NCBI RefSeq assembly: GCF_949628265.1
Contig: NC_088788.1
Location: 17,484,001-17,548,000, forward strand
Length of the DNA stretch: 64,000 bases
Direction of reading: 5' to 3'
From: Cloeon dipterum
Taxonomy: Eukaryota > Arthropoda > Insecta > Ephemeroptera > Baetidae
Of the stretch, positions 1-13,772 are shown piece by piece (within the stretch, counting starts at the first letter, position 1; the number at the start of each line of letters is the position of its first letter). The position numbers were made by a program, and so were the translations under genes. A model generated the notes under the pieces. It made no database searches and was not told the DNA's origin. It saw only the letters and a program-made list of their open reading frames with translations.

Positions 1-3000
1 CACCCTTAATAAAGCCACCCCGTGCGCTCCGCTTTATTAGACCGTAGAGGGGAGCACGACTCTCTCGCGCGCGATAAAAAAGGTGGAAATGTAAAGAAAC
101 GGGTGAAAAACGGAACGAAAGTGCATGATAGCCTGGCCAATTTCACTCGAACCAATTCAGCTGCTAGTCTAATTAGCCGAGTGAGAGTCGGCTTTTTCAT
201 TTCGGTCTGTCTTTTTAATCAGCAGATGGTGTGGACAGATAATTTGGTGTGCGGGGTAAAACCGGCAAAACTGTAGGTGGCTCAATTGAGAAGCCTGTGG
301 CCACTCACCAAAGTGTTATTAAATTTGGTGAGTTTTTTTTTTCAAAAAATATCTGCTTGAAGACTTCCAATCATTCAAACTTAAATACAAAGTTGAGTTT
401 AAATTCAATTTGTTTTAAGTTTAAAATCTTAAACGCAAAATGTGAGTGATTTATGTCAATTTTGGAGTGTGATGCTTGTGGGTATAAAATTTATAAATCA
501 AGACTGTTGAATTTAAAATATTTTGGTGGTAATAATGGTGCATAACTAATGATACAAATATGAAAAACGTGATCCAACTAAAGAACTAATTATGAAATGT
601 TAAAATCTTGCTACAATTTTTGTGATTAGAACTTGAAGTCTTAAATTAAATTTGTCAGGAGTTTAGAAACAATAAATTTTAACATAATATTTTCAGTATG
701 CAAATATATATCTTTTCTTAAAAAATCACCTTAATCAAAGGTAAACAAATGCAAAAGTCAGAGCTACCATTTTCATATTCGCAGCTACAATTAAATAAAA
801 GAAAATGACGAGATAACAAGCAGATCAGTCAACTGCACGAGATTAATCGACATCCCCAACAGAGCTGGCGTCAAAAAGCAGGCGCGGCGAGTCGACGCAC
901 AAAAAGGAGAAGGAACGGGATAAAAGTGGCGGTCTAGTGACGGAATTAATTTTGTGAACAGTTGAACGCTTTACGAGAGGGCTAATGCTGCTCGGTAATT
1001 GGATTATTATTTGCCGAGGAGGCAATTTTGAAAATTAACTCTGCGCCACTTTCATCAGCAGCTAGGCCAGCCGCACTTTTTATTTTTACTGCCGCCGCGC
1101 GCGCGCTGCAGTTGCCTTCCCATGTTTTATAGACTTGTGTGCGCTCAAGACCACTACCGCGTGCGCGCATTATTTCCTATCTTTTCCTAGACATTATTGC
1201 AAATTTCTTTTTATCCCTGATCGCTCTACCAATATCGCAGAAATTTCAATTTTATTATAATTGAACAGTTGAGAAAATTGCTAAACCTCGCGTATGGTAA
1301 AAAATTAACATATTTTAAAATGTTATATGTTTTATACATTTTAAAGACTTAGCTCTTCTTGAGAGTGTTAAATCTAGATTTTCAAAATAGCAAATAGCCA
1401 TGTCTGTCGGTGAAAGAATTAAGTTTAGTCTCGCTTTGTACACGAACTATGGTTCCAACCGATCATTTTGTAGAGAGCTGTTTCGGACTTACATAGCGAA
1501 AAATTTTAAGTAGAAAGTCCCAGAAAATAAAATAGAAGGCGCTGCACGTTTCAAAAAGTGCGGGAAACCAGGGAAATTTTCCGTTCTACTTAGATTTTCA
1601 GGTCCTGATCAAATTATCAACCTACCGGTTGTGCAGAAATAACCGAAAAGATCCTTGCAGATTTAAATTCAAAATTAAAGTTTGAAAAATACAATTAAAA
1701 TTTTACTATTTTACGCACTTTGCCAATTTTACCATATTTCAACTTTCAATTCAGTGATACATCTTCTTAAAGAAGAATTAAGAAAAAAGCAAATTCAGTA
1801 TTGGATTTTAGTTCTGCGAAATCTCATTTTCACGCGACGAATTGCTTTCCCAGAGCTATATGTGAGGAGGAAATGCGTCAGAAGGCTCCTTGCCGGAGCT
1901 CGCCCGTTTTCCATTAGAATAATTAAAGCGTTGGAATGATCGGCTTCGCTCACCCCTTCTAGAGTGATTTCCCGCTGATATGGATGCTGCATCATTTGAT
2001 CTGCGGCATCATTTCCATTCCATCATTGCAATGTTTAATTACACTGCGTTTTTGTTGATCTTCGAATTGATTGTTGTAATTTCTCAGAAGGAATTATTGT
2101 GAAATTAATGGTAAGCTTTTCTTTATAATTGCCTTGGCAAGTTATTTCATAATAATTAAATACTCTTATCCTAACCTAATTTTGAGCAAACGTTTTAACT
2201 TGAATTGAGTCTAAAGCTATCAAAGTGAAAAACGCAATTATACCAAACATTTAATTTTTATTTAGTATAAATTAAGTTATATGCAGCTAATTTGTAAAAT
2301 TGATTTTATAATGGCATTTTCTTAATACTAGCAATTCCTTTTAGAAATGGATTTAAAATCTTGTCTCATCTCATTGCATTTGAAAATTACATAAGTCATT
2401 TGTGTTTAAGGAATAAACAAAATTGTCACATTTAAGTTTCAATTGATGTATTGGAAAATAAGAAAGGTAATGTTTAGGTTAGTTTGGCACAGCATTTATA
2501 CTTCTTATCGAACAAATATATTCACCATTTCAATACTCGATGACGATGACTTGAGTGTACACATCAGATTAGGTTATTTTTATTTAAAAAATAGTATGTA
2601 CTTCCATAAAATTTATTTGCTGGATAAGTATTTCACTTATTTAAATTTGTGAATAATTATTTACAATCAGATGGGGTGCATCGAGGGAGAATTACATCCA
2701 TTCACTACTACCAAGCTTAAAGGCCAAAATATGACTAAATATGATAACTCGCCTCGAAATTGTGAAGATTAAAACAAAATGGGCTTGTCCAGAGATTATT
2801 GACGCCTGCTAATTTTGACACAAAAAGTACATATCCATCTTAAATTAACTAACAATAGTTTTTCGGGAGATTCATCGTAATTTCAGTGCTTGTTGACCCT
2901 TATAAGATCAAGAAATTCATAGAATTTTCGATTCTGTTTCGCACATTTCAATAATTAAATTAATATACAATCAAAAATTTCAGCACATTTTTACTCATGT

Positions 3001-6000
3001 TTTTTTTTGTTTCAAATTTAAATTAATTAAGTTCAAACACTGTTTGATGATAGAGTTTGTTTTGCTACATCAATTATTAATCAATGTTGACTTGGAGTTT
3101 GCATCATACAAAATACGAGAAACACTGAAAAGCGGCTTGCAAGTTACAGCCAGTCCGCCACTTTACTAATAATTAATCACTCAATTAGCCAAGAAAGAGA
3201 ACAAACCAGCCGCAGAGTATATGTGCACGTATATTTATGCCGCGCGGCCCGTGGCGCGGGATCTACGTACACACGTGCAATAATTATGCATTCGAGGTCG
3301 GTCTGGGCAAACACTCTACCTAATTACCAGCCGGCCAAATTAAAAACAAACTGCACACCACGGCTCCACTCAATTTCAGCCCTCTGCCGAGAGAATTTTA
3401 TCGAAAAATGTTCGGTCGGCGGTGCCAAAATATGCTTATCGCGGGAGACACAGTGTGAATAAGAGAGAAAAATATCAACTCACGAAGGAGAAAAGCCGCG
3501 TGTGGTCGTGGTGCGAGAGTTATTTTCGTCAGTTTTGTTGGGCGCGAGATGTCACTTGGTATAATCATTTTTATATATTTCGCCCGCCGCGCGCGTCTGT
3601 CTACATGAATTCAGACTCGCATGGCCGTGTTCCAAATGCCCGAAAAAGTGAGCGAGCCCGCCCGGCGACATTCGTTTTTTTTTCATAATGCTCTCGCGCC
3701 GTGTTTAACTTTGCTCTCTAGGAATTCACTACAGTGAAATTACAGTGGACCCTTTTCGAACGTCGTCATCGTTGGAAGAAAACCGTGTAATTGTTAAGTG
3801 ATGTACATTTTTAACCAAAGACCAAAAAATTAAACAACACACAAGAATTTCAAAATGAAGCTCTAGAATTCCAAATTATTTTTTAAATACACTTGTAGTT
3901 TTAAGAAGTTAAAGAAATAAATTAGTATGTGTTTTAGAAAGACTGCCGCAGTATTGAAAAAAATCAAAAATTGACCCAGCACTGGAATTAGGAATTACTA
4001 TTTTCTCTGCATGATTGTTTTAAATGTACTAGCGCAATCTTGAAAAATCTATGGCTTCATCTGAAGCTTTTATACTTTCTATTTTAGCATCTCAAAACTC
4101 TCACAAAAACATTCTAAAAACATAACTATTTTTCCAATTGATTAAACGCTGATTTGTTTGCTATTATTTGTGTTTAAGGGGATGTATTGGATCTTATTTA
4201 TCTGCTATTTTGGACCAGGAAGTTTTCACACACCGGCTGCGGTAATGCAGAGAGGGAATCGCTATTCTGCATTTTTGCTTTTGCCGGTGAACTAAAAACC
4301 TTTATACATATGCCTGAGTGCTGGAGTCAATTTAGAATACATGGGTCTAACTTTCGTAGATTGCCGCAGGAGCAGGCTGAATTCTGAATTAATCTCAAGT
4401 GACGAATGAAGAAGAGTGCGTATTACGACCTCAACTTTTGTACGTCTCAAGAATTTCTGGTTTGAGTGGAGGAAGCGTCAGATCATAAAGTCTGAGGATC
4501 AGGAAAGTAGATTTTGATAAGCAAAATAGATTTAAGAGAGGAAACAAATGGGAAATAAAATAATATCATGAAATTACGAGTATATCACACCTTTAATTTA
4601 GCTGCGATATTCAATGGGTTTGACTATTAGTGTTTATTATAAAATGGTGAGTAAAGTTCACCATTATAGAGGGGGCGGCCTTTAATGTTATTTTGTGTTG
4701 GATCCTACGCTGAATAACTCATTGCTTAAAATTGAAGCACACATTTTTGTAATTTATGGGTACAAAATTCTCAATTTTTATACTTGAACCTTTACTGAAT
4801 TTTATTGCACACAGTACTCACTGTCAGCAGAGTCATAAACTGTGATCCATGCTAAATTTTGCTTGTGTCCGCTGAGATTGGATGGTCCCCCTGTTACATG
4901 TGATCGCTGGCAATATGTATGTATATGTGAGTGAGTGAATTGGTATGATGGATGGTCCAGAATCGATGATGAAACATCCGTGTACATATTATAACACAGC
5001 GCGACGGCTTCCCAACACATGCACATACAACTCAAAAGCTGGGTCTATATATATGTATAATTACATGGATATTTATGTAAAGCCGCGAGCTGGTGTGGGC
5101 TCGAACAAATGATAATTTAATTGCCAATATGAGTGTGCTATATTTTTGACGGAGTGCGTGCCCGCGTATGTGTGCACGATGATTAATGGGCTGCCTCCTG
5201 TTTAAAATAGGTGGAACAATGAGCCTGACAGGCCATTGAATTTGCCAAAGTGTTTTATAAGACGTGGCTGGCTTGGCGCCTCCACTTGTACTCTGTCATT
5301 TTTATAATTGATGACGACGCTCAGCCGCGTGTACCTCTGCGTCTGCTTGGCGTAATGTGTGCGTTTGCAAGACTTGTTAAACAATGACTAACACAAGTTC
5401 AATAATAAAGAGAGACATAAATTTTTTTATAGATGGAATTTTATTCAATTCTTATTTTAAAAATTGAGAAATAACATAATAATCTAGGTCACAGACGTCA
5501 AGGTGGCAAATTAAATTTTGCAGCTTAGTTCGATTGGAAAAAAATGACGCAGCTGCTCGTAATCCAGCTTAAGTTCGGATCCACTTAAGATTGTCTGGAT
5601 AGAAGCACTTTTTGACTTTCTAGAAATTGTTCTAGTGTGCCTTTTGAGATTATTTTTGTTTTATCGTGTTAAGCAGAATTTATGAGGGCTGAGAGTTTTA
5701 GAATTTTGATACCGGTTTTTTTATTTAATAATTAAGACCATTTTAACTATTTTTTGGTGCAACTTAGTCGGTTCTAGGCTGTTTCCAAGGTTTCCGAGTA
5801 CTATTAATCACAAGCTTTTGACAAAAATACTAGGTCATTATCCAAAACAATTAATTTTGGTTGAAGTAAATTCTTCATATCATTATAAAATTTTTATCCT
5901 TTGCATAAACGAAAATCAATACAGTTGAATTGTTTTGGACGGTATGAATGTTTAAAGCAGTCGCGTGTGAGACCCTACATTGTGAGGCTGATGCGAAGCC

Positions 6001-9000
6001 ACAACAGCTGCTGTCAGTTATTTTCCGACCGGTATATATGCAATAAAGAGTGTATCTGACGGGTTAATTGAGTGGCAAGAGTACTTGTCCACTCAATTTC
6101 CACGACGTCAATCAAATCTGGCGGTCCACTATTTTTCCCACTGAAATCTGTAGCCCCTTGACGCTGGTCGTTTAGGCAACTGGCATGACTCTCAGGCCGA
6201 TACGGCTGCATAAATCTCAAAATCCTGCAATTTTCCGGCGCTGGAGCAAGAAAAATCAGCTACTCCCTTTTCTTCTGCTTCTGCACAGCGGGTGGATGAT
6301 AAATAATTCAGCTCTCTGTCGCTCCTCCATTCAAGAGACAAATTCAGAGCTCCATATTTTCGAGAAAATACCTAAGGGAGTGGTAAACAAGTAGAGCAAC
6401 TGCATGCTGGACTGGGACACTTCTATAAAGTTAATTGAATAAAAATGCATCAGCACCAGTTCAGCTATTCTTTTTTATCTGAATACTGGAGCAGCTAGGT
6501 TACTTGCCGAGATTAAATTCCTGCTTATTTTTAGGGTTGTGGATTTAAGTCGACCGATTATATTTCTCTGGACGCCAAATGATACACACAAAATCTCCAG
6601 ATTTTCTACTGCCCAGATTAAACACGTGAGCGGGATGTCAAAATTTTCAAATATCCTCGAGTGGTCTCATATTTCAAAAATACTGTGGATCATCCTTTTT
6701 TATTTTCCAGGAACCACGTTTATAAGAAAAATCTAGAATTTTTACCGGACTTCAAATTTTTGTTTAAAAATTTTTATTTTTTTTCTCAGTAAAGAAAAAT
6801 CAATAAAATTTTGGAACTTTGCCTACCTAAGCCGTTTTTAGTTTTAAAAACGATAAACACAAAAATAAATTTGAATTTTAATAAAAAAATGTCTCGTACC
6901 TTTATTTTTTGTGTATCATCTGTTTTCCATTTTTTTATTCGCAGATTATTTACCGTCGAGTTAGGCCCGAACTTTTGTGTGGTTTTTTAAATGGTTTCTA
7001 AGCATTTTTTCGCTGAAAATAAAGGAAACCATTTGAATGTGACATCTTAGCTCTTTTTTGAAGTGGAAAACGATTTGCAACCCTCGAAATTTTAAAAAGT
7101 GTGAAATAAAATAGTTTAAAACGGTTTGAATTGGCTTCAACACGGTATAAATTTCCCAACCCTCGTCTTGCTTCTTCTCCTCGCGCGACACAATATCTTT
7201 TACGGCCTGGGATAAAAGAATAGCGTGTCCCGCGCGACATGGGCGTTGCATTAAAAGTGCAGTGCAAATAAAATTCATTGCTAATAGATCTTAGAGGAAG
7301 CGGCCGTTATTTCGCTGCGTGGGCTAATAAGATAAGAGAGGGTAAAAAGTTGCCCGAGACTCGAGACTGTTGTTGAGTCAGGCAACTGGCGATTGCGCGG
7401 ATGATGTATTGTTGCGGGCAACACTCGATGCGTTTGGCTAAGTGAATTTTGCTCCCCGCGGAGAGGCTGTGACTCCCGAGAGACTGCATCCGTCTTCATA
7501 TTTCACCATCCACCGCGCGCATCTCGGCTGAAAAGCAGCACATTTTTCCCGGCCGCAGGCGCTGAAAATCTAATTTTCAGCCAAAGTAGAAAGTTCAAGC
7601 GCGTAGAATTTGTGAATGCACACACTCACAACACACACAAGCTCGGTGATAAGAGTCGCGCAATAATGGCGCCGCGGTGCCAAAGTTCACAAATTCAGCG
7701 CTCGATCAAAAAGTTTGTGCATTTATTCGTTTGCTGTCTATTTATTTCTCACACGTGCAAAATAGAATCAGGAATTGGTGCCGGCTAAAGTTGAGAGTTG
7801 CTGGCAAACTTTGAAACCCGATACATTATTCCATTACTGCGCCCGGTACTCGAGGGAAATGCGCGCAATTGAATGAAAATTCCTCTGCGGTTATAAAACT
7901 GATCAATCAAACGATGCAACACGCATTCAATTTCAATGGTTTCGACGCAAACCTAGACTCATTTGACAAAAATAAATTTAATTAATACATCAGCTGTGCT
8001 CAAATTTTTTATGGAATATCACGTTCAACGTTCAGAATTGGAGTCAGATAAATATATATTTTGTCAAATACTTTTTAAAAAAAGAATCTAGCATCGATAA
8101 TTCAGGGAAATAAATTTCACTATTAATTAACCATTTTTTTGTATAATCGAATCGATTAAAGGATGTGCATGCATAATAAGTAGAGATTGAAATTTCTGAA
8201 ATCAGAGTTTTGTTGGAATTTTTAGAAACTGCATCCACTTAAGTAAACACGCTCTGGAGGAAGAGAGCGGTCAATACATTAAATTTGGAACGTCATCACA
8301 GCTCAGGGTGGCAATTAAAGATAAGGAATGCGTCAATTTTTGACTCTGGTGACGTAAAAATATGGCCGCTCTCTGGTGAATAACGCGGCGGCCGATTCCA
8401 AAACTTCCAACGGCTATCTGACTTTCAGATCTAATTTTTAGCTTTATATTAATATCAAAATATTTTTTTGACATCCATGTCCTTTAAAGCCTTGGCCATC
8501 GTGTTGCAATCAAATTTAAAACCAAAACCAAATGTTTCAGTAAGAGCTACTGGAATATAAAACATGAGAATTAATTGATTTAGATAAAAATCGCAAAGGA
8601 AATCAATCAAATTCATATCATATCTGTTCTAAGCGGCCTAGTTTGTGCATTTTCAATTAACCGTCTGTGTGTTTATACCCCTGAAGCGCAGGGAATGAAT
8701 TGCCATCCACCTTTGCAGCGGGCGCATTTAATAAATTTTGAAAGGGTTACTGCCTTAACTTATTTATCTAGCAGATGAGTTATTAAATGAAGGCATGGCA
8801 GGCAAACATACATACAGTGAGCGAGCTTGCGGTCTGCATGTCGATTACACGGGGATAAGCCAATTTGTGGTCGGCGCGCGGAAAACATCAAAAGCGGCTA
8901 CGTTTGATGCAACTGCTCTCTCGGTGTGTGTATGTTTGCGCACGCGGCCAAAAATTATCATCAGGGTTGGGAATTTTAGATGGTTTACACGACAAAATAT

Positions 9001-12000
9001 TGTTAGATATTTTCACCTTTGAAAATGAGTTATATGTGGTCAAATTCAAATGGTTTTACTAAAAATTTCAATTTTTGATGCCAAAAAGACATTTTTGGGC
9101 TCGAAAGACAGTGTTAAGTTTGGCTATGTAAAGTCTTATAATTTCGTGATTTATGCTCATGAGGTGTTTATGTATATTAAGAACTGACGCCCGTAAATAT
9201 ATTACGTCGTTCGACTTAAATTCCCAACCCCAATATTATTATCTAGTGCTAGTGCAGCAGGAGGAGCGCAGCAGTCAAAGCGAGCAACCTGGCCGGGTCA
9301 GCAAACCTAAATAAGCCAACTTTGATGACATACATATTATTGTGCCCGTTTAGGCGATGAAACAGAACCGACCGACTCACCTGCTGGGCTCGCTGCTTTA
9401 ATTGAATACCTCTGACCGCGCAGAAACAACTGTATAGACATGTGTATATGCAAGTGCTTAATCACTTGCATGAGTCTCGGTGTATAATATGTGTCGGAGC
9501 ACAGCCGCCGCCGCTTCGTGTATTATACATATTAATTTACGTGCGCGGTCTAGCCGCACACACATTAATGGACTCCGCAGCTGGAGAGTTCATCATTTAC
9601 AAGACTGGATTGTCAAGATGTGGATTTAACTCAAGAAATAGTTTTAGATGAAAATTCCATTTAAAGGAAAGATTATTTTTTGACCGTTTAGACGGGTGCG
9701 TGTAAAGCAATGTTGTTTATGTATTTTTCAAGGCCATTTGCTTATTATTTTACCTTTTTTTCTAGAAAATATTTTGTTTTCATCATTTTTAGTAAAAATA
9801 ACGCATTCACATTCTAATAAAATTTTCCAAATCCAAGATGTTATTAAATCTGCTTAAAATGAAAAAATAAATAATTTAAATTTAGTATTATTATACAAAC
9901 GTCCATGTCTGCTTCTGATAAAAAAACGGATAAACCATTAACGACGGTTCTGGTGAAATAAAATCTTTCGCAGAGCTTAATGACACTTAAAAAGCGAAGA
10001 AAATATTCTGTGGCCGCTATGATTAAATTCAGACAATCAAACGCCCTCTTCAAATGGTCGCTTTTCACGGAGACGTTGATTTCATTACACAAAAATTTTC
10101 AACAGCTTTTGTTTTTTTTCTAATATTAACTCGTGGAACTCGAAAATTTGTCGTTTTATTGTCATGGCAGAGAAACAAGCGGCTATTTCACTGATATGGC
10201 AGTTGACAAAATAAATAAAATGTTGAATGTTTAGAATCCGACTACTCATCTTATAATTGGTTATCCAACAAATTATTTTGTGCCAAGATTCAAATGTTAT
10301 TGAAATAATCGAAATTATAGAATAAATTTGTTAGAAGCTTAAATCGAATCCCTCATTAAATCAAAGTTAACAAGTTTTTCATAGCTATCCATTCAATCAA
10401 TATGCACGTTAAACGCTTTTGAGAGTGAAAAATTGACAGCTTTATCAGATATGTTATTGAGACAGAAAACACATGCATCGATTTGCGCACAGATTGAGCG
10501 ACAGTTTTGCGGTGGTTGTTTGCGAGTGAAAGGCGCGTCACTTCACCCTGCTTTGTTGTCTGGCTCAGCTGCGATTGAAATACACCTGTCGAAACTGTCA
10601 ATCACTCTAAACGCGAAATAAAGACCGAGCTCTATTATTAACGCACTTTTTTAGCGTGATCCCACGCTCACACAATGCCATCGAAATAATACCCGCAAAC
10701 TGCCAATTATTTCTGCTTGAGCAACGGGGCTAATTGTGTTTTGCGTAAATGGAGTCAACAACGAGATACTGCTTAGCGGTTGATAATATGTATTTTGTTA
10801 ATAATCAGGAATATGTTTCAATCATCGTTTAAATTTCAGGTCAAATAAAAGAATTTAACATTTTATTTTTCAGGGTGCCTTAAGTGCAACAGTTGCTTGT
10901 TATTTATTTCCACTCTTAAAATGATAAATAAATAACATGTTTTAATCATCGAAAAATGGCCGGGTTTTATAGAAAATTTGCAATGTTCAATATATTTAAA
11001 AAAAACATACCCACCGGATTCTTTGTGAAATAAATCGTAAATAAACGAGCTTCAAAATGCGTTAAAAACGTTAATAAGCTTAAAAATTAACTCATGAGAT
11101 TTGTGCTTATTTGAAATTTGTGCCTCATGCTAGTCATGCTTGATTCCGTTAATTCTGTGGCGTGATAAAAATAAAATTAACCCGTTTGTTTGTGTTTCAT
11201 CAGCCGCAAAACACGAATGCAATCGGGTTGACGGCTCCACGAGCGAGCTCAGGTGAATTCTGCAAATGCAAATATTTATTTATTCATGTACTGACGGATG
11301 CCCAGAGTAATTTATCATACGCGGCGGCGGCACCGACTCCGTACGCATTGCACACACAGGCGGCGCGCTAGCTCAGTCGATAAATCGAATCAATTATTTC
11401 ACCTAGGGGAAATCATGCGAGCACGAAACAAAAATCATCCCAGGGACCCGGTGTGTGTGCGTTTTGGCAATCCACCTTTAGCTGGTGCCCGCCGCGTGCA
11501 GCGAAAACACACAAAAGAGCCGGTGCGCGCACGCTTATCAATATTGGCCGAATTTATTAATAAAACATGCTTGCTGCTGCTGCTGCGCGATGAATTGCCG
11601 GCTGGGGAGAAAAACTGAATTGCATATTCTCCGGCTTTTCTTCAGCGCAAGATCATCATGGGCTCGCAACTGCTTTTGCTGAATATTAAAGCTTAATATG
11701 AGCCAAGGTTATTATCTTAATAAAAACAAGATTCTCATGAATTTTCTTATTTAAAATGTTGATTTAGCAAGGGGTTAAATAGTTCCAAAAATTGTTTGAT
11801 TTATAGCCTCGGAAAATAATGGATTGATTTGTCAAAATGAAAGATAATTTTTAAAATATTTTTAAGCACATAAACTTGTTTTGAAAGTTTTTTCAACTGT
11901 TCCATTTTGAAATTCGAGTTGGAAAATAAATAATTTTTTACATTTTTTCGGACATAATACAAAACTTAATTTAAGAAGATTAATTAGAATAAAACTATCA

Positions 12001-12559
12001 ACGATATTTCTCAATAGTTCATCCTAATATAAATTGTTATTGTTGATTGTAGGTGATCAAAGGATGTTTTTGTATGTAGTGCATATCAAAATATATTAAA
12101 TTAAAATGCTGCTCTAATTCCTTCAATAACAGAAAATATTTTTCTCTTTTCCCTTAACATCATTTTATCAATAGGACTATGGTACTACTTACATTATTAT
12201 TTCTTAAAATTAGGCTGAGCCAACAATTGAATCGTTATAATTGTGGTTTTAAATTCAAATCAAAATCCTCTAGAGAAACATCTGATGGTCGAATTCATTA
12301 GAGCTGCATGTGCGCCTGTTACATCCAAAGACGATACCCGCTCGACAGAGCTGTAAATCTGGTAGCCTATGTAGACAAGCGCGAAGCCCCCGCCGTTCTT
12401 GTAATACCAATATAATCCATTTTCATTGTAGGCTTATTATCTTTTTCTAAACAACGCCTGTTTTTTTCTTAAACCCTTTAAATAAGAAGAAGAGCAAAGT
12501 GAATTTTTATTTTAAAAAAATGGAAGAAAAATCATCAATAATACGTCATATTTTAGGAA
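1..12559. other. AT-rich intergenic region, no gene seen
   Basis: No open frame here looks like a protein exon: all are short, low in complexity and without flanking splice sites that join into a longer product. There are small CpG-richer islands (about 3220-3700, 7280-7700, 9240-9560 and 11290-11620) with CA/TG runs and TAATTA-rich stretches. These could be regulatory DNA of a neighbouring gene, but nothing in the sequence proves it. A roughly 85-base segment at 8361-8445 resembles one at 24546-24645 and is listed separately. Confidence 0.6.
8361..8445 (+). repeat. Dispersed short repeat, copy 1
   Basis: This stretch shares an ordered set of words with 24546-24645: TATGGCC, CTCTC, TAACGCG, then CCGATTCCAAAA, TTCCAA and a T-rich end finishing in TTTAGCTT. 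The copies differ by small indels, so they look like old members of one dispersed family. The CCGATTCC block recalls a tRNA T-arm, but no cloverleaf can be drawn. Confidence 0.4.
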
Positions 12560-13320
12560 GCTTTTTCGAATGCAACGGTGTCAGTTTTTTCCCGTTATGT
12601 TGGCATATGCGCGGTGCCGTGCAGCCCGTCTCTGCGCATGTGTAGCGGCTGGCCGACGCGAGTGCGTCGCTTCGATCGCCATATTCATCAACGCCACCAA
12701 GCGTGCGGAATTTGGAGTTATCAGTTAGTAAGTTTTGAATAGGAAATTTCAGCCCTAATTCGATTTTTTTCGCCCTAACTTCAAGCTCACTAATTAGTGC
12801 ATGTCTTCACGTACGGTTTGGCATCGGTCTGGGGGGCCGAATCGGGCTAAAAACGGTCGAATTCGGGCTTGAAATGCAGGCGGCGCTAGGGTCGGCCGGA
12901 GAGGGCGTCCATCTTGCCGACAGCGCCAGCCGTGCCGATTTACAGAATTCACCCAAATAATGCCCCCTGTGCCCGAATCGCAAACCACTCAATTCTCTAT
13001 TTCATGCCGACAGATCGCGTGCCGCCCCCGGGGGCCGGCCGAGACCCACGAGGGCCCCATTTCTCGGCCAAACCCGTATTTGCGTTTTGGCCGTTGATTT
13101 TAACGGCGTTGATGCACGCGAGAAAGGTCGTCAGGGCTTGGCTCAGGTTGAGCCACCTCCGACACTTTTTCCCTCCCTTTTTGCCGCCCCCTCATCCTCC
13201 GCTGGCACCCTGGGCCCTGACCCCGAAAAAATGCTCTAATTTGGTCCCTCTATGCTTATTGTTTCGGCAAGATGGCGGAACACCGAAAGGATAATCGGAG
13301 GCGGGATGGGGGCTGCTTTG
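12560..13320 (+). promoter_or_regulatory. CpG-rich probable promoter region of CTCF
   Basis: This block is much richer in G, C and CpG than the AT-rich DNA around it and ends about 450 bases before the CTCF start codon. It contains three CCAT-type words that resemble YY1/Pho sites: CGCCATATT near 12676, TCCATCTTG near 12907, and AAGATGGCGGAAC near 13270. A strong donor-like GTAAGT at 12728-12733 could end a non-coding first exon that joins the acceptor TTTCTTTTCAG ending at 13735, placing a short 5' UTR exon just before the ATG at 13773. The start site and the UTR intron are inferred. The open frames here are compositional by-products. Confidence 0.5.
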
Positions 13321-13772
13321 TATAAACTGCCCCAACATGATTCCCTTAATAAATTGGTCGTTCATATTTGAATGTAGAGAAGAGAAATTGAGGTTTCAAC
13401 GTGGCTCAGTTTTCTTCATGAGCGTTTTTCTCCTGGGTGGGTTGAAATTTATGATTATTACACAGCAACATTTTTGGCGGGAGGGAGGGGTTAACCACAT
13501 ATTTTGAATTTTAACGTCTGCACCTGCAAGCCTGGAGAGTAAACACAAGTGTTAATTTAATTCCACAACTCTTTGCATCCCTCTCTCAGGGGTTTTGGGT
13601 TGGAATTTTGAGTTAAACTTTATTTTCCAATGAATGGCTAACAGTGGTTAGTGATGTGTTAAATCAACACACAAATGAATAAATATAATATTGCTTTATT
13701 ATTCCATTGAGTTGCTAAAATAATTTTCTTTTCAGTTTCAGGTAATTTATGATTGATTTACACTGCTAAATC

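Noticed and set aside
11362-11400. tRNA-like word GCTAGCTCAGTCGATAAATC
   Set aside because: Looks like a D-arm, but no acceptor stem, anticodon arm or T-arm can be paired downstream.
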